Shown: positions 1 to 10,792, counted from the stretch's first letter. The stretch is 57,924 nucleotides of DNA from Rhodocyclaceae bacterium (GCA_026646875.1 JAPKHL010000009.1:1-57924), one strand, 5' to 3'. Translations and numbers: made by a program. Notes: a model not told the origin generated them from the sequence alone.

Positions 1-954
1 TTCCTGGCCGAGGTGCGCGAGGAAATGGGCAAGCTCGCCGAAGCCCAGGCGGTGCTGCAGCAGGCGGCACAGATCTCGCCGAACAACTCCAGCCGGCAGC
101 GCATGGTCGGCGAGGTGGCGATGCGCAACAACGACCTGGAAACCGCAGAGCGCGCCTTCGGCAAGGTTCTGGAACGCCATCGCGGCTCGTCGCTGCGCAG
201 CATCGACGATTACACCAACCTCACCCGGGTGATGCTCGATCGCGGGCACGCCGCCGGCGCCCGCCGCATCGGCCAGCAACTGCGGCGCGACCTGCGCGGC
301 AGCCGCCAGGGTGAACTCGCCGCGCTGGTCGTCGAGAGCCTCTGTGCCGAGCGGGAAGGCGAGCCGGCGCAGGCACGCGCGGCGCTCGAAAAGGCGCTGG
401 CCCTGCACGAGGCGCTGCAGGCAGACGGCGGCGACGGCCCGCTGTCGCAGAAGCTGGCGGTGGATCTCGCGGAAGCCTGCCTGGCCACCGGCGATGAAAC
501 GCGGGCAGAGGAAATCCTGCGCCGTGTCGCTGCCGAGAACCACGAGAATCGCGCCATGATCGCCCAGATCGAAGGCGTCTTCGCCAAGACCGGCAAGGAA
601 GAGGCCGGCCAGTCGATGCTCGCGCAGGTCGGCCGCGAACTCGTCGAACTCAACAATCGCGGCGTGCTCGCGGCGCGCAACGGCGACTTCGAGGGCTCGG
701 TGCACATGCTGATCGAGGCCGCCGAACGGGTACCGAACCTGCAGTTCCTGGTCAACGCCAGCAAGGCGATCTTCACCCTGCTCGAACGCAAGGGCTGGGA
801 CGAGGCGATGGCCGAGCGCGGCCTCCGCTACCTCGAACAGGCGCAGGCCAAGGACATGCGCAGCCCGCGCGTGATCTCCGCGCGCGATCTCTACCTGCGG
901 GTCGCCCGGCAGTACGGCATCGATAGCGCCGGCAAGCGCGGCGAGGGCAGCTGA
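1..954 (+). CDS. TPR-repeat protein, C-terminal part (5' end outside window)
   Basis: The reading frame is open from base 1, so the gene begins upstream of the window; 317 residues are visible. The sequence is helical and rich in Ala, Glu, Leu and Arg, with several degenerate 34-residue TPR-like units (for example around the stretch AEAQAVLQQAAQISPNNSS and the unit ending near residue 75). No membrane segment or enzyme motif is visible in this part. TPR arrays of this kind often sit behind a receiver domain in two-component response regulators of betaproteobacteria, so the missing N-terminus could carry one; that is inference. The gene converges on livF, whose stop lies 19 bp further on. There is no obvious hairpin in that short gap. 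Confidence 0.7.
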   Translation, partial: FLAEVREEMGKLAEAQAVLQQAAQISPNNSSRQRMVGEVAMRNNDLETAERAFGKVLERHRGSSLRSIDDYTNLTRVMLDRGHAAGARRIGQQLRRDLRGSRQGELAALVVESLCAEREGEPAQARAALEKALALHEALQADGGDGPLSQKLAVDLAEACLATGDETRAEEILRRVAAENHENRAMIAQIEGVFAKTGKEEAGQSMLAQVGRELVELNNRGVLAARNGDFEGSVHMLIEAAERVPNLQFLVNASKAIFTLLERKGWDEAMAERGLRYLEQAQAKDMRSPRVISARDLYLRVARQYGIDSAGKRGEGS

Positions 955-973
955 ACGGGCGGTCGCCGGACAG

Positions 974-1737
<764 letters not shown>

Positions 1738-1741
<4 letters not shown>

Positions 1742-3504
1742 TCCACCCCTCCGAGATAGGCCTCGAGCACGAGCGGATTGCGCTGGATTTCGTCGGGCAG
1801 CCCCTCCGCGAGCTTCTTGCCGAACTCCATGACGACCACGCGATCGGCCAATCCCATCACGAAATCCATGTCGTGCTCGACAAGCAGGATTCCCATGCCT
1901 TCGTCGCGCAGGCGGCGCAGCAGGTCGGCCAGCGCCTGCTTCTCCAGGTAGCGCAGGCCGGCCGCCGGCTCGTCGAGCAGCAGCAGGCAGGGATCGGCGG
2001 CCAGCGCGCGGGCGATCTCGACGATGCGCTGCTTGCCGAGCGGCAGGCTGCCGGCGGGATCGTACAGATGCTCCGCCAGATCGCAGCGGACCAGCTGGCC
2101 GGCCGCCTCGTGCAAGAGGCGCGCTTCCTCGCCCCGCTCGCTGTGCAGCGCGGCATGCACGAAATTGCGCGCCCCGCGCAGATGCGCGCCGATGGCAACA
2201 TTCTCGAGCACGCTCATCGCCGGCAGCAGGCGTACGTGCTGGAAGGTGCGGCTCATGCCGCGCCGGGCGATTTCCCGCGCCGGCAGCGTCTCGACGCGCT
2301 CGCCGAGGAAGCTGACCGACCCCGAGGTGACCGGATCGACGCCGGAAATGCCGTTGAACATCGTGCTCTTGCCGGCGCCGTTGGGGCCGATCAGGGCGAG
2401 GATCTCGCCGGCCTTCACGGTGAGGTTCATCCGGTCGTTGGCCAGCAGCCCGCCGAAGCGCTTGCTGGCCTCGCGCACCTCGAGCAGCGGCGTGCCCGCC
2501 GGCGGCAGCGTTCGCCGGGGCAGCGGTTCGGCCGCCGCCGGCGGCGGCCGGTGCGCCACGGAACCGGGAAAGAGCCGCAGCAGCAGGGGCCACAGCCCCT
2601 CGCGGGCACGATGCAGGATGAAGATCATCAGCAGGCCGAAGACGATCATCTCGAAATTGCCGCTCTGGCCGAACAACCCGGGGAGCCAGTCCTGCAGCCA
2701 CTGCTTGAGCACGGTGATGATGCCGGCACCGAGCAGGGCGCCCCAGACGTGGGCAACCCCGCCGACCACCGCCATGAACAGGTACTCGATGCCCATGTTC
2801 AGCGAGAACGGCGTCGGATTGACGAAGCGCTGCAGATGCGCGTACAGCCAGCCGGAAAGGCAGGCGTACAGGGCGGCGACGGTGAACGCCACGATCTTCG
2901 AGCGTGGGGTATTGACCCCCATCGCCTCGGCCATCAGCGCACCGCCCTTGAGTGCGCGGATGGCCCGTCCCTCGCGCGAATCGAGCAGGTTGCGGGTGGC
3001 CAGCACGAGGACGAGGAGCACGAACCAGATCAGGTAGTAGAAATCGCGCCCGGACTTGAGCTCCTGGCCGAACAGCGTAAGCGCAGGAATTCCGCTGATG
3101 CCGGTGTGACCGCCGAGGAATTCAACGTTGCCGAAGAGGAAATAGAGGCTGATGCCCCAGGCGATGGTGCCGAGCGGCAGATAGTGCCCGCCCATGCGCA
3201 GGGTGATCGCGCCGAGCAGGAGGGCGACTGCGGCGGTGAGGGCCAGCCCGGCCAGCAGTCCGAGCCAGGGCGAGGCGCCGTGCGCAGTGGTCAGGTAGGC
3301 GCTGGCGTAGGCACCGAGGCCGACAAAAGCGGCCTGCCCGAACGAGGTCAGCCCGCCGACCCCGGTCAGCAGCACGAGACCGAGGGCGACCATCGCATAG
3401 AGACCGATGTAGTTGAGCAGGGTGATGTGGAACTCCGCCAGGACCAGCGGGCCGAGGGCCAGCGCGGCAAGCAGGACGGCGAGCAGGATGCGGTTGCGGG
3501 TCAT
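1738..3504 (-). CDS. Fused permease-ATPase LivM-LivG of a branched-chain amino acid ABC importer
   Basis: 588 residues combining two parts that are separate proteins in E. coli. Residues 1 to about 300 form the LivM-type permease, with multiple hydrophobic helices and the typical [20 protein letters not shown] segment. A Pro/Ala-rich linker near residues 310-335 leads to a LivG-type ATPase with Walker [13 protein letters not shown], a slightly divergent signature [15 protein letters not shown], Walker [13 protein letters not shown] and LLVEHDM. The fusion is in frame without any stop, so it is a genuine fusion gene; such fusions are known in proteobacteria. It starts 4 bp after livH stops and its own stop overlaps the livF start. 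One copy per transporter fixes the LivM:LivG stoichiometry. Confidence 0.92.
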
Positions 3505-3508
3505 GGAC

Positions 3509-4504
3509 TCACTCCTCCTCGTCCACGTGGTGCGTCTTCAGCGAGCGCCAGAGCAGCACGGGAATGATCAGGGTGAACACGATGACTTCCTTGAAGGCGC
3601 TCGCCCAGAACGAGGCGTAGGACTCCAGCAGACCGACCAGCATCGCACCGGCGGCGGCCACCGGGTAGCTGGCGAGGCCGCCGACGATCGCGCCGACGAA
3701 GCCCTTCAGCCCGATCAGGAAGCCCGAGTCGTAGTAGATCGTCGTGATCGGCGCGATGAGCACGCCTGAGAAGGCACCGATCAGCGCCGCCAGCGTGAAG
3801 CACTGCTTGCCGGCCATGCTTGCCGAGATGCCCATCAGGCGCGCGCCGGTGCGGTTCATGGCGGTGGCGCGCAGGGCCTTGCCGTGGATGGTGCGCTCGA
3901 AGAAGAAGTAGAGCGCGACGATGAGCACCGCGCTGGAAGCGACGACGAGGATCGTCTGCCCCTGCAGCAGGGTTTCGCCGAAAGTGAAGCTGAACAGCAG
4001 GCCGAGTCCAACCAGGGTGACATGAACCGCCACCGCGACGATCAGCAGCACCAGCACCGAGGCCTCGGCGATCGGCTGGAAGGCGAGACGGTAGATCATC
4101 GGACCGAGCGGCACCACCAGCACCAGGGAAAGCACGACCTGCAGGGCCAGCGGCAGATTGGCCGGCGAGAGGACGAACAGCAGGCCGGCGAGAATCAGCG
4201 GCAGCACGCAGTTGAGCAGGAGGATGGCGGGAATGCGGCGGGTATGCCGGTCACGCAGCGCGCTGGCCACCTCGACGAGGGCGACCGCGGCCCCCAGTCC
4301 GAGCAGCAGCCAGAGGGTGCCGGGCAGCTTGCCGGCCTGCAGGCTGGCGAGGGTCAACGCGCCAAAGGCGACGAATTCCCCCTGCGGGATGAAAATGACG
4401 CGCGTGACGGCGAAGACGAGGACCAGGGCCAGCGCCAGCAGCGCATAGATGGCGCCGTTGGTGATGCCGTCCTGACCGAGCAGCAAGGCGATCTGCAGAT
4501 CCAT
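3509..4504 (-). CDS. livH: Branched-chain amino acid ABC transporter permease LivH
   Basis: 331-residue integral membrane permease, the second membrane subunit of the importer, pairing with the LivM half. Hydrophobic helices run through the whole length; the opening [19 protein letters not shown] and the segment [21 protein letters not shown] are characteristic of LivH. I chose the ATG at 4504, giving MDLQIALLL, because the longer frame to 4549 adds only a Pro/Arg-rich stretch with no family similarity. The protein is slightly longer than the roughly 300-residue norm because of an extra stretch around residues 75-125. The gene lies 75 bp downstream of the binding-protein gene, with a strong stem-loop in that gap, and 4 bp upstream of livMG. 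Confidence 0.92.
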   Translation of the reverse strand: MDLQIALLLGQDGITNGAIYALLALALVLVFAVTRVIFIPQGEFVAFGALTLASLQAGKLPGTLWLLLGLGAAVALVEVASALRDRHTRRIPAILLLNCVLPLILAGLLFVLSPANLPLALQVVLSLVLVVPLGPMIYRLAFQPIAEASVLVLLIVAVAVHVTLVGLGLLFSFTFGETLLQGQTILVVASSAVLIVALYFFFERTIHGKALRATAMNRTGARLMGISASMAGKQCFTLAALIGAFSGVLIAPITTIYYDSGFLIGLKGFVGAIVGGLASYPVAAAGAMLVGLLESYASFWASAFKEVIVFTLIIPVLLWRSLKTHHVDEEE

Positions 4505-4534
4505 GAAACGGGGTTCCGGGCGGGGTGCGACAGA

Positions 4535-4566
4535 CGCCCGCGCCAGCAACGCAGCCGGCGCGGGCG
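4535..4566 (-). promoter_or_regulatory. Stem-loop between binding-protein gene and livH
   Basis: Perfect 10-bp inverted repeat CGCCCGCGCC (4535-4544) and GGCGCGGGCG (4557-4566) with a 12-nt loop, starting 13 bp after the stop of the binding-protein gene. There is no T-run after it, so it is not a full intrinsic terminator. A stem here commonly protects the 3' end of the binding-protein message or gives partial termination, making the periplasmic protein more abundant than the membrane subunits. That role is inferred. Confidence 0.6.
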
Positions 4567-4579
4567 GAAGGAAGCGGCG

Positions 4580-5734
4580 TTACTTTACCAGCTTCCAGGC
4601 ACCGTTCTCGACCCGGACCATGACCCGGGCGCGCTGATCGAAGCCGAGGTGATCCTGCGGCGAGAGGTTGAAGACACCGTGCGTCGCGGTCAGCTCGCGC
4701 GTGCTTTCCAGCGCCGTGCGCAGGGCCTTGCGGAATTCCGGCGTGCCCGGCTTGGCCTGCTTGAGGGCGCGCGGCAGGGCATCGGCGAGCAGCAGGCCGG
4801 CATCCCAGGCGTGCGCGCCGAAGGTCGAGACGCTGCCCTTGCCATGCGCGGCCTCGTATTTGCCGACATAGTCGAGCGCCACCTTCTTGATCGGATTGTT
4901 CTCGGGCAGCTGCGTGGCCACCAGCACCGGTCCGGCCGGCAGCAGCGTGCCTTCGCAGTCCTTGCCGCAGACACGCAGGAAATCGGCGTTGGCGACGCCG
5001 TGCGTCTGGTAGATGGTGCCCTTGTAGCCCTTTTCCTTGAGCGATTTCTGCGGCAGCGCGGCCGGCGTGCCGGCACCGCCGATCAGCACGGCGTCGGGCC
5101 GGGCGGCGAGCACCTTGAGCACCTGGCCGGTCACCGAGGTGTCGGTGCGGTTGAAGCGCTCGTTGGCCACCACCTTGATCTTGCGCACCTCGGCGATCTT
5201 CGAGAACTCGTTCCACCAGCCCTCGCCGTAGGCGTCGGAGAAGCCGATGAAGGCCACTGTCTTCACGTTGTTGCTGGTCATGTGCTCGACGATCGCCGTC
5301 GCCATCTGCGCATCGTTCTGCGGCGTCTTGAACACCCAGGCGCGCTTGGCGTCCATCGGCTCGACGATGCGCGCGCCCGCGGCCATCGCGATCATCGGCG
5401 TCTCGGCCTCGGCGGCAACGTCGACCATCGCCAGCGAATTCGGCGTGGTGGTCGAGCCAATGATGACATCCACCTTGTTCTCGGCGATCAGCTTGCGCGT
5501 GTTCTTCACCGCCGTGGTGGTGTCCGAGGCGTCGTCGAGAACGACGTAGCTGACCTTCTGGCCGGCGATGGTCGTCGGCATCAGCGCGAAGGTGTTCTTT
5601 TCCGGAATGCCCAGCGAGGCGGCGGGGCCGGTCGCGGAAAGGGTCACGCCGACGGTGATGTCGGCGTGCGCAAGCAGGGAAACGCTCGCACCGGCGAGCG
5701 AAAACAGGGCGGCCAGTAGTGGCTTGAGCTTCAT
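4580..5734 (-). CDS. Periplasmic substrate-binding protein of the Liv-type ABC importer
   Basis: 384 residues with a signal peptide (MKLKPLLAALFSLAGASVSLLAHA, cut likely after AHA) followed by a type I periplasmic-binding fold (Peripla_BP_6). The mature protein begins DITVGVTLSATGPAASLG, the usual first strand and ligand loop of branched-chain amino acid or amide binders. The start at 5734 is supported by a clear GGAGGAG ribosome-binding site 5 bases upstream; the longer frame to 5803 lacks one. It leads the operon and is separated from livH by a strong stem-loop. The binding pocket cannot be assigned to Leu/Ile/Val, an amide or another carboxylate from sequence alone; members of this group are diverse in betaproteobacteria. 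Confidence 0.9.
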   Translation of the reverse strand: MKLKPLLAALFSLAGASVSLLAHADITVGVTLSATGPAASLGIPEKNTFALMPTTIAGQKVSYVVLDDASDTTTAVKNTRKLIAENKVDVIIGSTTTPNSLAMVDVAAEAETPMIAMAAGARIVEPMDAKRAWVFKTPQNDAQMATAIVEHMTSNNVKTVAFIGFSDAYGEGWWNEFSKIAEVRKIKVVANERFNRTDTSVTGQVLKVLAARPDAVLIGGAGTPAALPQKSLKEKGYKGTIYQTHGVANADFLRVCGKDCEGTLLPAGPVLVATQLPENNPIKKVALDYVGKYEAAHGKGSVSTFGAHAWDAGLLLADALPRALKQAKPGTPEFRKALRTALESTRELTATHGVFNLSPQDHLGFDQRARVMVRVENGAWKLVK

Positions 5735-5773
5735 CGGGTCTCCTCCGCTGATTCGTTGGTATGTTCGCCGGGG

Positions 5774-5818
5774 CTCCGGCATGCCTGTTTCCGGCATGTC
5801 CATTTCCGGCGAACGGGC
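5774..5818. repeat. Three 15-bp iterons upstream of the liv operon
   Basis: TCCGGC recurs at 5775, 5790 and 5805, an exact 15-bp period; the first two copies share TCCGGCATG. They lie 41-76 bp upstream of the binding-protein start, in the promoter region of the operon. The spacing suggests a regulator binding in tandem, but no known consensus is matched. Confidence 0.4.
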
Positions 5819-5899
5819 ATTTTGCGGTCTTGGCGCCGGAAGGACAAGCGTTGGCGCGAATTCCGCGTATTCACGGCCGTTTTCAGCGGTGCGGCCGCC

Positions 5900-6667
5900 T
5901 CAGCGGAAAGTATCCCAGGCAAACCTGGCGATCAGCAGGCTGACCACCAGCAGGAAGACTCGCCGCACAAAGGCGCTGCCATGGCGCAGTGCGAGCCAGG
6001 TACCGGCCAGCGAACCGCCGACGTTGCACAGGGCCATGAGCAGCGCCAGCAGCGGCAGCAGGTGGCCGCCGGGAACGAAATAGGCCAGCGCGGCGATGTT
6101 GGTGGCGACATTGACTACCTTGGCGGCGGCCGAGGCATGCAGGAAGTCGTAGCCGAAGAAGCGGATGAACAGGAAGATCAGGAAGCTGCCCGTGCCGGGC
6201 CCGAAGAAGCCGTCGTAGAAACCGATCACCCCGCCAAGCAGGAGAGCGAGGAAGAATTCCCGCCGGCCCCGCTGCTGCGGCCGGTGCACCGCCCCGAAAT
6301 CCTTGCGCAGGAAGGTGTAGACCGCCGCCGCGACGAGCAGCACGAGGATCAGCGGACGCAGCAGATCGCGCGGCAACCAGGCCACCGCGAGGGCGCCCAG
6401 CCAGGCACACACGAAGGCTGCGCTGGCTGCCGGCAGGATGGTCGGCCACGGCATCTCGACCCGTCGCGCATAACGCCAGGCGGCATTGAGGGTGCCGAAG
6501 ACGCTGGCCAGCTTGTTGGTTCCGAAGAGCGTGGCCGGCAGTTCGCGCGGCAGTGCGGTGAACAGCACGGGAATCTGGATCAGGCCGCCACCTCCGACCA
6601 CGGCGTCGATGAAGCCGGCGCAGAAGGCGGCTGCGGCAAGAACGAGCAGGAGCTCCGGGTCGATCAT
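5900..6667 (-). CDS. TauE/SafE (TSUP) family membrane exporter
   Basis: 255-residue polytopic inner-membrane protein of the sulfite exporter TauE/SafE family (former DUF81), whose members move sulfite, sulfoacetate, taurine or other organosulfur anions. It has about eight hydrophobic segments. The N-terminal family signature is visible as CAGFIDAVVGGGGLIQIP, and the second, inverted half repeats the pattern as GFYDGFFGPGTGSFLIFLFI near residue 155. Length is standard. The ATG at 6667 opens with MIDPELLLVLAA. It stands alone: 165 bp separate it from the liv operon downstream and about 290 bp from mnmE upstream, so it probably has its own promoter. Its substrate is not predictable. Confidence 0.85.
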   Translation of the reverse strand: MIDPELLLVLAAAAFCAGFIDAVVGGGGLIQIPVLFTALPRELPATLFGTNKLASVFGTLNAAWRYARRVEMPWPTILPAASAAFVCAWLGALAVAWLPRDLLRPLILVLLVAAAVYTFLRKDFGAVHRPQQRGRREFFLALLLGGVIGFYDGFFGPGTGSFLIFLFIRFFGYDFLHASAAAKVVNVATNIAALAYFVPGGHLLPLLALLMALCNVGGSLAGTWLALRHGSAFVRRVFLLVVSLLIARFAWDTFR

Positions 6668-6961
6668 GGCGTCAGCGGCAGGCGGCGAAGATTTCGCAGC
6701 GGGGGTGTACTGGTTTCATGTTTATAAAGACTGTAAACACTAAGCAAGGGCAAAGTCTGTGGATTAAACCGGATTCATCTTTCCGGACAATCGCTTGCAG
6801 CGGATTTTCGACCCCGGACAAGCTCTGTATGGGGCTGTGGATGAAATGGGACAATTTGTCGGCAAGGGCCGAACGTCGAATCTATCCAAGTTCTATTCAC
6901 ACCTTGGGCACCCGGTTATACAGGGGAATGGCGAGCGGCAGCACGAGGCCGGGCGCCTGGC
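6668..6961. other. Intergenic region with a cluster of degenerate DnaA boxes
   Basis: This 294-bp gap between the TSUP gene and the end of mnmE is richer in AT than its surroundings near 6720-6790. It holds DnaA-box-like 9-mers with one mismatch to TTATNCACA: TGTGGATTA (6758-6766), TGTGGATGA (6836-6844) and CTATTCACA (6893-6901). Weaker matches are CTATCCAAG (6883-6891) and TTATACAGG (6916-6924). Five such sites in about 170 bp resemble an origin sub-region or a DnaA-titrating cluster. No gene is convincing here. Confidence 0.5.
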
Positions 6962-8332
6962 TTACTTGCCGATGCAGAAGCGGCCGAAGATCTCGCCAAG
7001 CAGGTCGTCGGCGCTGAATTCGCCGGTGATTTCGCCGAGCGCGCGCTGGGCGATACGCAGCTCCTCGGCGAAGAGTTCGAGCTGCGGCAGGCTGGCGCGC
7101 GCCGCGTCGATGTGCGTTCCGGCACGCCGCAGGGCGTTCAGGTGACGCTCGCGAGCGATGAAGACGTCCTCGGCCGGGTGCCAGCCGGCAATCCGCAGCA
7201 GTTCCGCGCGCAGCAGGCCGATGCCTTCCCCGCTGCGGGCCGAGAGGGCGAGAACGCTGCCCTCGGGGCTGTCGTGCCGGCCGGCCGGCAGCCCCGCCAG
7301 ATCGATCTTGTTATGCACGACGATGCAGGGCAGGCCGGCGGGCAGCTGCGCGAGGATGTCGCGTTCGGCCTGTCCGATGCCGCTGCGCGCGTCGGTGAGC
7401 AGGATCACCGCGTCGGCTCGCTCGATTTCACGCCAGGTGCGTTCGATGCCGACCTTCTCGACCTCGTCGTGCGTTTCGCGCAAGCCGGCGGTATCGATGA
7501 CGTGCAGCGGGATGCCCTCGATCTGCAGGCTGCCGCGCACGACATCGCGGGTGGTGCCGGCAATCGGGGTGACGATGGCCAGGTCGTCACCGGCCAGGGC
7601 GTTGAGCAGGCTCGATTTGCCGACGTTGGGCTGGCCGGCGAGGACGACGTGCAGGCCGCCCTGCAGCAGCCGGCCCTGCCGCGCGCGGTCGAAAACTCCG
7701 GCCAGGCGCGCGCGCAGCCGCTCCAGGCGGCCGAAGGCATCGGCAGATTCGAGGAAATCGACCTCTTCGTCGGGAAAGTCGAGCGTCGCTTCGACCAGGG
7801 CGCGTAATTCGATCAGTTCATCGCGCAGGGCGTCGATCTGGCGCGAGAAGTCGCCGTGCAGCGAACGCACCGCGCTGCGCGCGGCCGCCGCCGTGGTGGC
7901 ATCGATCAGGTCGACGACGGCTTCCGCTTGGGCGAGATCGAGCTTGCCGTTGAGGAAGGCGCGGCGGGTGAATTCGCCGGGTTCGGCCAGCCGCGCGCCG
8001 AGTTCGAGGCAGCGGGCCAGCAGCATCTGCAACACCACGGGGCCGCCGTGTCCCTGCAGCTCGAGGACGTCGTCGCCGGTGAAGGAATGCGGCGCCGGAA
8101 AGTGGAGCAGCAGGCCGGAATCGATCAGGCTGCCGTCGGCGGCACGGAAATCGGCCAGCGTGGCGACGCGCGGGGCCGGACAGCGGCCGCCGATGGCCTG
8201 CGCGAAGGCGCCGAGCGATGCGCCCGCCACGCGGATGACACCGATGCCGCCCCGCCCGGGCGCGGTGGCGATGGCGGCAATGGTGTCGGGTACGGGGTCA
8301 GGCCTTGGCGTCGTTGGCTGCTTTTCCGCCAC
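6962..8332 (-). CDS. mnmE: tRNA uridine-5-carboxymethylaminomethyl(34) synthesis GTPase MnmE
   Basis: 456-residue GTPase that, with MnmG, modifies U34 of tRNAs reading NNA/NNG codons. The N-terminal formyl-tetrahydrofolate-binding domain shows [20 protein letters not shown]; the G domain shows [14 protein letters not shown] (G1), the switch segment [13 protein letters not shown] (G3) and NKID (G4); the protein ends in the family hallmark CIGK with the catalytic Cys. The start appears to be GTG at 8332, which makes the gene overlap the end of yidC by 35 bp; the next start would cut into the conserved N-terminus. The gene closes the rpmH-rnpA-yidD-yidC-mnmE run, the classic origin-proximal order. 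Confidence 0.95.
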   Translation of the reverse strand: MAEKQPTTPRPDPVPDTIAAIATAPGRGGIGVIRVAGASLGAFAQAIGGRCPAPRVATLADFRAADGSLIDSGLLLHFPAPHSFTGDDVLELQGHGGPVVLQMLLARCLELGARLAEPGEFTRRAFLNGKLDLAQAEAVVDLIDATTAAAARSAVRSLHGDFSRQIDALRDELIELRALVEATLDFPDEEVDFLESADAFGRLERLRARLAGVFDRARQGRLLQGGLHVVLAGQPNVGKSSLLNALAGDDLAIVTPIAGTTRDVVRGSLQIEGIPLHVIDTAGLRETHDEVEKVGIERTWREIERADAVILLTDARSGIGQAERDILAQLPAGLPCIVVHNKIDLAGLPAGRHDSPEGSVLALSARSGEGIGLLRAELLRIAGWHPAEDVFIARERHLNALRRAGTHIDAARASLPQLELFAEELRIAQRALGEITGEFSADDLLGEIFGRFCIGK

Positions 8333-9992
8333 CTTCGATCATCCGGGTGATCTGCCACTGCTGGGCGATGGACAGGATGTTGTTCACGATCCAGTAGAGC
8401 ACGAGGCCGGCCGGGAAGAAGAAGAACATCACGCCGAAGATGTACGGCATCATGGTCATCACCTTGGCCTGGATCGGATCGGGCGGCGTCGGGTTGAGCT
8501 TGGTCTGGATGACCATCGTGGCAACCATGATCACCGGCAGGACGTAGAAGGGGTCGGCCGAGGACAGATCGGTGATCCACAGCGTCCAGGGGGCGTCGCG
8601 CATTTCGACGGCGCCGAGCAGTGCCCAGTAGAGGGCGATGAACACCGGAATCTGGATGAGGATCGGCAGGCAGCCGCCGAGCGGATTGATCTTCTCGGTC
8701 TGGTACAGCTTCATCATCTCCTGGTTGAGCTTCTGGCGGTCGCTGCCGTAACGCTCCTTGAGCGCCACCAGGCGCGGCGTGACGGTGCGCATCTTGGCCA
8801 TCGACTTGTAGCTGGCGGCGGAGAGCGGATAGAAGATGGCCTTGATGGCGACGGTGAGCAGAACGATGGCCCAGCCCCAGTTGCCGACCAGCGTGTGGAT
8901 GGCGTCCAGGCACCAGAAGATCGGGGCGGCGATGATCGTCAGCCAGCCGTAATCGACCACCAGCGGCAGGCCGGCGGCACCGATGCCACCGTCGGCGACC
9001 GGCTTGGCCAGCTGTTCGAGCGTGGACTGGATTTGCGGGCCGGCGTACAGGGGCACCGAAATGCTGGCCGTGGCGCCCGGCGCGGCGGCCGGAACGGGAA
9101 CGATCACGCCGGCGTTGAAGGCCGGGCTGCCGGCGCCGTCGATCCGGCGCATGTAGTACTCGCGCGGCAGACCGCCCTGCGGGAGCCAGGCGGCGACGAA
9201 ATAGTGCTGGACCATCGCCAGCCAGCCGTCGTCGGCCTTGGCGTTGAACTTGGCCTTGCCCTTTTCGATGTCGGCGAAATCGATCTTCTGGAACTTCTCC
9301 TGCTCGGTGTAGACCGCCGGGCCGGTGAAGGTGCTGACCATCTTGCTTTCGCCTTCAGGCGCCTGGCTGTCGCGCTGCAGCTGGTAGTAGGCATGCGCGG
9401 CGACTTCCTTCTGGCTGCCGTTGGCGATCTCGTAGCGGACGTCGATCAGGTAGCTGCCCTGGGTGAAGGTGAGGATCTTGGCCACGCGCACGCCGTCCGG
9501 CGAGGTCGCCTCGAGGCGCAGCGCGACACTGCGTTCGCCATCGCTGGTCTCGCGCTTGCCGGGTTGCACCGCGTAGATCGTCTTGTGCGTCGGCAGGCCG
9601 TCGCCGATCAGGCCGCTCTGCGCCGCGTACTGGTGGCGGGCCTCGAAGAGGCGGAAGTTGGCCTTCTTGTCGGTGGTCGCCTTGTAGCGGGACAGCTCGA
9701 GATCGACGATGTCGCCGCCGAGCGTGGACACCGTCGCCGTATAGAGGTCGGTGCTGACGGTCACGGTTTCGGCCTGCGCGGCCGGTGCCGGGGTGGCCGC
9801 GGCCGCCGTTGCGCCGGGAGCGCCCGGCGTCGCCGATTGCAGGCTGGCCGACGGTTTGGGCGCGGCACCGTCGGCTTGGGCGGTGGCGGCCGCCGGAGCG
9901 GCGGGCGGCAGGTTGTATTTCTGCCAGGCGTCCCAGAGCATGACCAGCGAGAAGGTGAAGACGAGCAGCAGAAGCAGGCGTCGGTTATCCAT
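8298..9992 (-). CDS. yidC: Membrane protein insertase YidC
   Basis: 564-residue inner-membrane insertase that folds and inserts membrane proteins alone or with SecYEG. The N-terminus [23 protein letters not shown] is the first transmembrane helix typical of Gram-negative YidC; a Pro/Ala linker and a large periplasmic beta domain follow (about residues 60-340); the five-helix core carries [20 protein letters not shown] and the P-rich segment [23 protein letters not shown]. The start at 9992 was chosen for that conserved opening; the frame extends further upstream without family similarity. yidD lies 23 bp upstream, and the 3' end overlaps mnmE. Confidence 0.96.
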   Translation of the reverse strand: MDNRRLLLLLVFTFSLVMLWDAWQKYNLPPAAPAAATAQADGAAPKPSASLQSATPGAPGATAAAATPAPAAQAETVTVSTDLYTATVSTLGGDIVDLELSRYKATTDKKANFRLFEARHQYAAQSGLIGDGLPTHKTIYAVQPGKRETSDGERSVALRLEATSPDGVRVAKILTFTQGSYLIDVRYEIANGSQKEVAAHAYYQLQRDSQAPEGESKMVSTFTGPAVYTEQEKFQKIDFADIEKGKAKFNAKADDGWLAMVQHYFVAAWLPQGGLPREYYMRRIDGAGSPAFNAGVIVPVPAAAPGATASISVPLYAGPQIQSTLEQLAKPVADGGIGAAGLPLVVDYGWLTIIAAPIFWCLDAIHTLVGNWGWAIVLLTVAIKAIFYPLSAASYKSMAKMRTVTPRLVALKERYGSDRQKLNQEMMKLYQTEKINPLGGCLPILIQIPVFIALYWALLGAVEMRDAPWTLWITDLSSADPFYVLPVIMVATMVIQTKLNPTPPDPIQAKVMTMMPYIFGVMFFFFPAGLVLYWIVNNILSIAQQWQITRMIEGGGKAANDAKA

Positions 9993-10015
9993 GAACGGCC
10001 TATGCGGTTGTTTTT

Positions 10016-10225
10016 TCAGGGAAGGGGGTCGTAGCCGCCGGGGTTCCACGGGTGGCAGCGGAAGATTCGCGCGATGCCGAGCCGGGCTCCCTTGAGCGGA
10101 CCGTATTTCTCGATGGCGTCGACGCAATATTCCGAGCAGCTGGGAAAGAAACGGCAGCGACGGCCGAGCAGGGGGCTGATCGCGTATTGGTAGAACCGTA
10201 TCGGTGCCAGCAGCAGATATTTCAT
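10016..10225 (-). CDS. yidD: Membrane protein insertion efficiency factor YidD
   Basis: 69 residues, the usual size of this small amphipathic membrane-associated protein that assists YidC-dependent insertion. The hallmark is complete: [21 protein letters not shown], then [14 protein letters not shown] with its Cys residues, and [13 protein letters not shown] at the end. The ATG at 10225 matches the family start; a longer reading frame upstream is the out-of-frame shadow of rnpA. It lies 4 bp after rnpA and 23 bp before yidC. Confidence 0.95.
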   Translation of the reverse strand: MKYLLLAPIRFYQYAISPLLGRRCRFFPSCSEYCVDAIEKYGPLKGARLGIARIFRCHPWNPGGYDPLP

Positions 10226-10229
10226 CGGC

Positions 10230-10625
10230 TCATCGTTCGGGTGAGGCCATCTTGCCGAGCAGGCCCCGGATTTCCTCGGCCAGCTGTCGCCGGTCGAGCG
10301 TTTTCGGCCGGACCGCCAGCCGCAGCACCAGATCGCGCGATGGCAGGCGCGACCGCAGGAGACGGAAGTGCTCGCGCGCCAGGCGCTTGACGAGATTGCG
10401 ATCGACGGCGCGCTTGAGCAATCGCTTGGCGACCACCACGCCGAGACGGGCGCCCTCGCCCTCATCAGCCGACCGGAGGCGGTAATGTAACAGGAAAAGC
10501 GGGCTCTTCAGCGCCCTCCTGAAACCAAAAACGGATGAAAACTCATCCGTTCTGGTCAGGCGATACTGCTTGGGGAACGCGCAGGCGGCTGCCCTGCGTT
10601 CTCCCGTCCGGGCGTCCGGGCTCAA
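10230..10625 (-). CDS. rnpA: Ribonuclease P protein component
   Basis: 131-residue basic protein subunit of RNase P, which helps the catalytic RNA trim tRNA 5' leaders. Visible are the N-terminal [17 protein letters not shown] and the RNA-binding motif [22 protein letters not shown] (shortened here to its key part, the RNR-like RNLVKRLAR). The likely start is TTG at 10625, overlapping the rpmH stop as TTGA and so implying translational coupling; this adds about 15 residues to the usual N-terminus, so a different start is possible. C-terminal [10 protein letters not shown] ends 4 bp before yidD. Confidence 0.92.
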   Translation of the reverse strand: MSPDARTGERRAAACAFPKQYRLTRTDEFSSVFGFRRALKSPLFLLHYRLRSADEGEGARLGVVVAKRLLKRAVDRNLVKRLAREHFRLLRSRLPSRDLVLRLAVRPKTLDRRQLAEEIRGLLGKMASPER

Positions 10626-10756
10626 ACCGCCAGACGATGACGGCCCTTGGCGCGACGGGCACGGATGACGGCGCGGCCACCCCGGGTGCTCATGCGGACG
10701 AGGAAGCCATGGGTGCGCTTGCGGCGGACGACCGACGGTTGATAAGTGCGTTTCAT
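10622..10756 (-). CDS. rpmH: 50S ribosomal protein L34
   Basis: 44 residues reading [20 protein letters not shown], then [20 protein letters not shown] and RLAV, an unmistakable full-length L34. It starts at ATG 10756 behind an AAAGGG ribosome-binding site and ends with TGA overlapping the TTG of rnpA. It is the first gene of the minus-strand ribosomal/insertase run and is preceded by a good sigma70 promoter. Confidence 0.98.
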   Translation of the reverse strand: MKRTYQPSVVRRKRTHGFLVRMSTRGGRAVIRARRAKGRHRLAV

Positions 10757-10792
10757 GTTAACCCTTTGAAGTCAAAGCGAAGTAAACGCGTA

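Noticed and set aside
6718..7145. Small frames in the mnmE 3' region and neighbouring gap
   Set aside because: They overlap the DnaA-box cluster and antisense mnmE; no family resemblance or ribosome-binding site.
8298..8332. Mis-assembly at the yidC-mnmE junction because of the 35-bp overlap
   Set aside because: Both proteins are complete and conserved across the overlap; the overlap follows from a GTG start for mnmE and could be shorter if initiation is internal.
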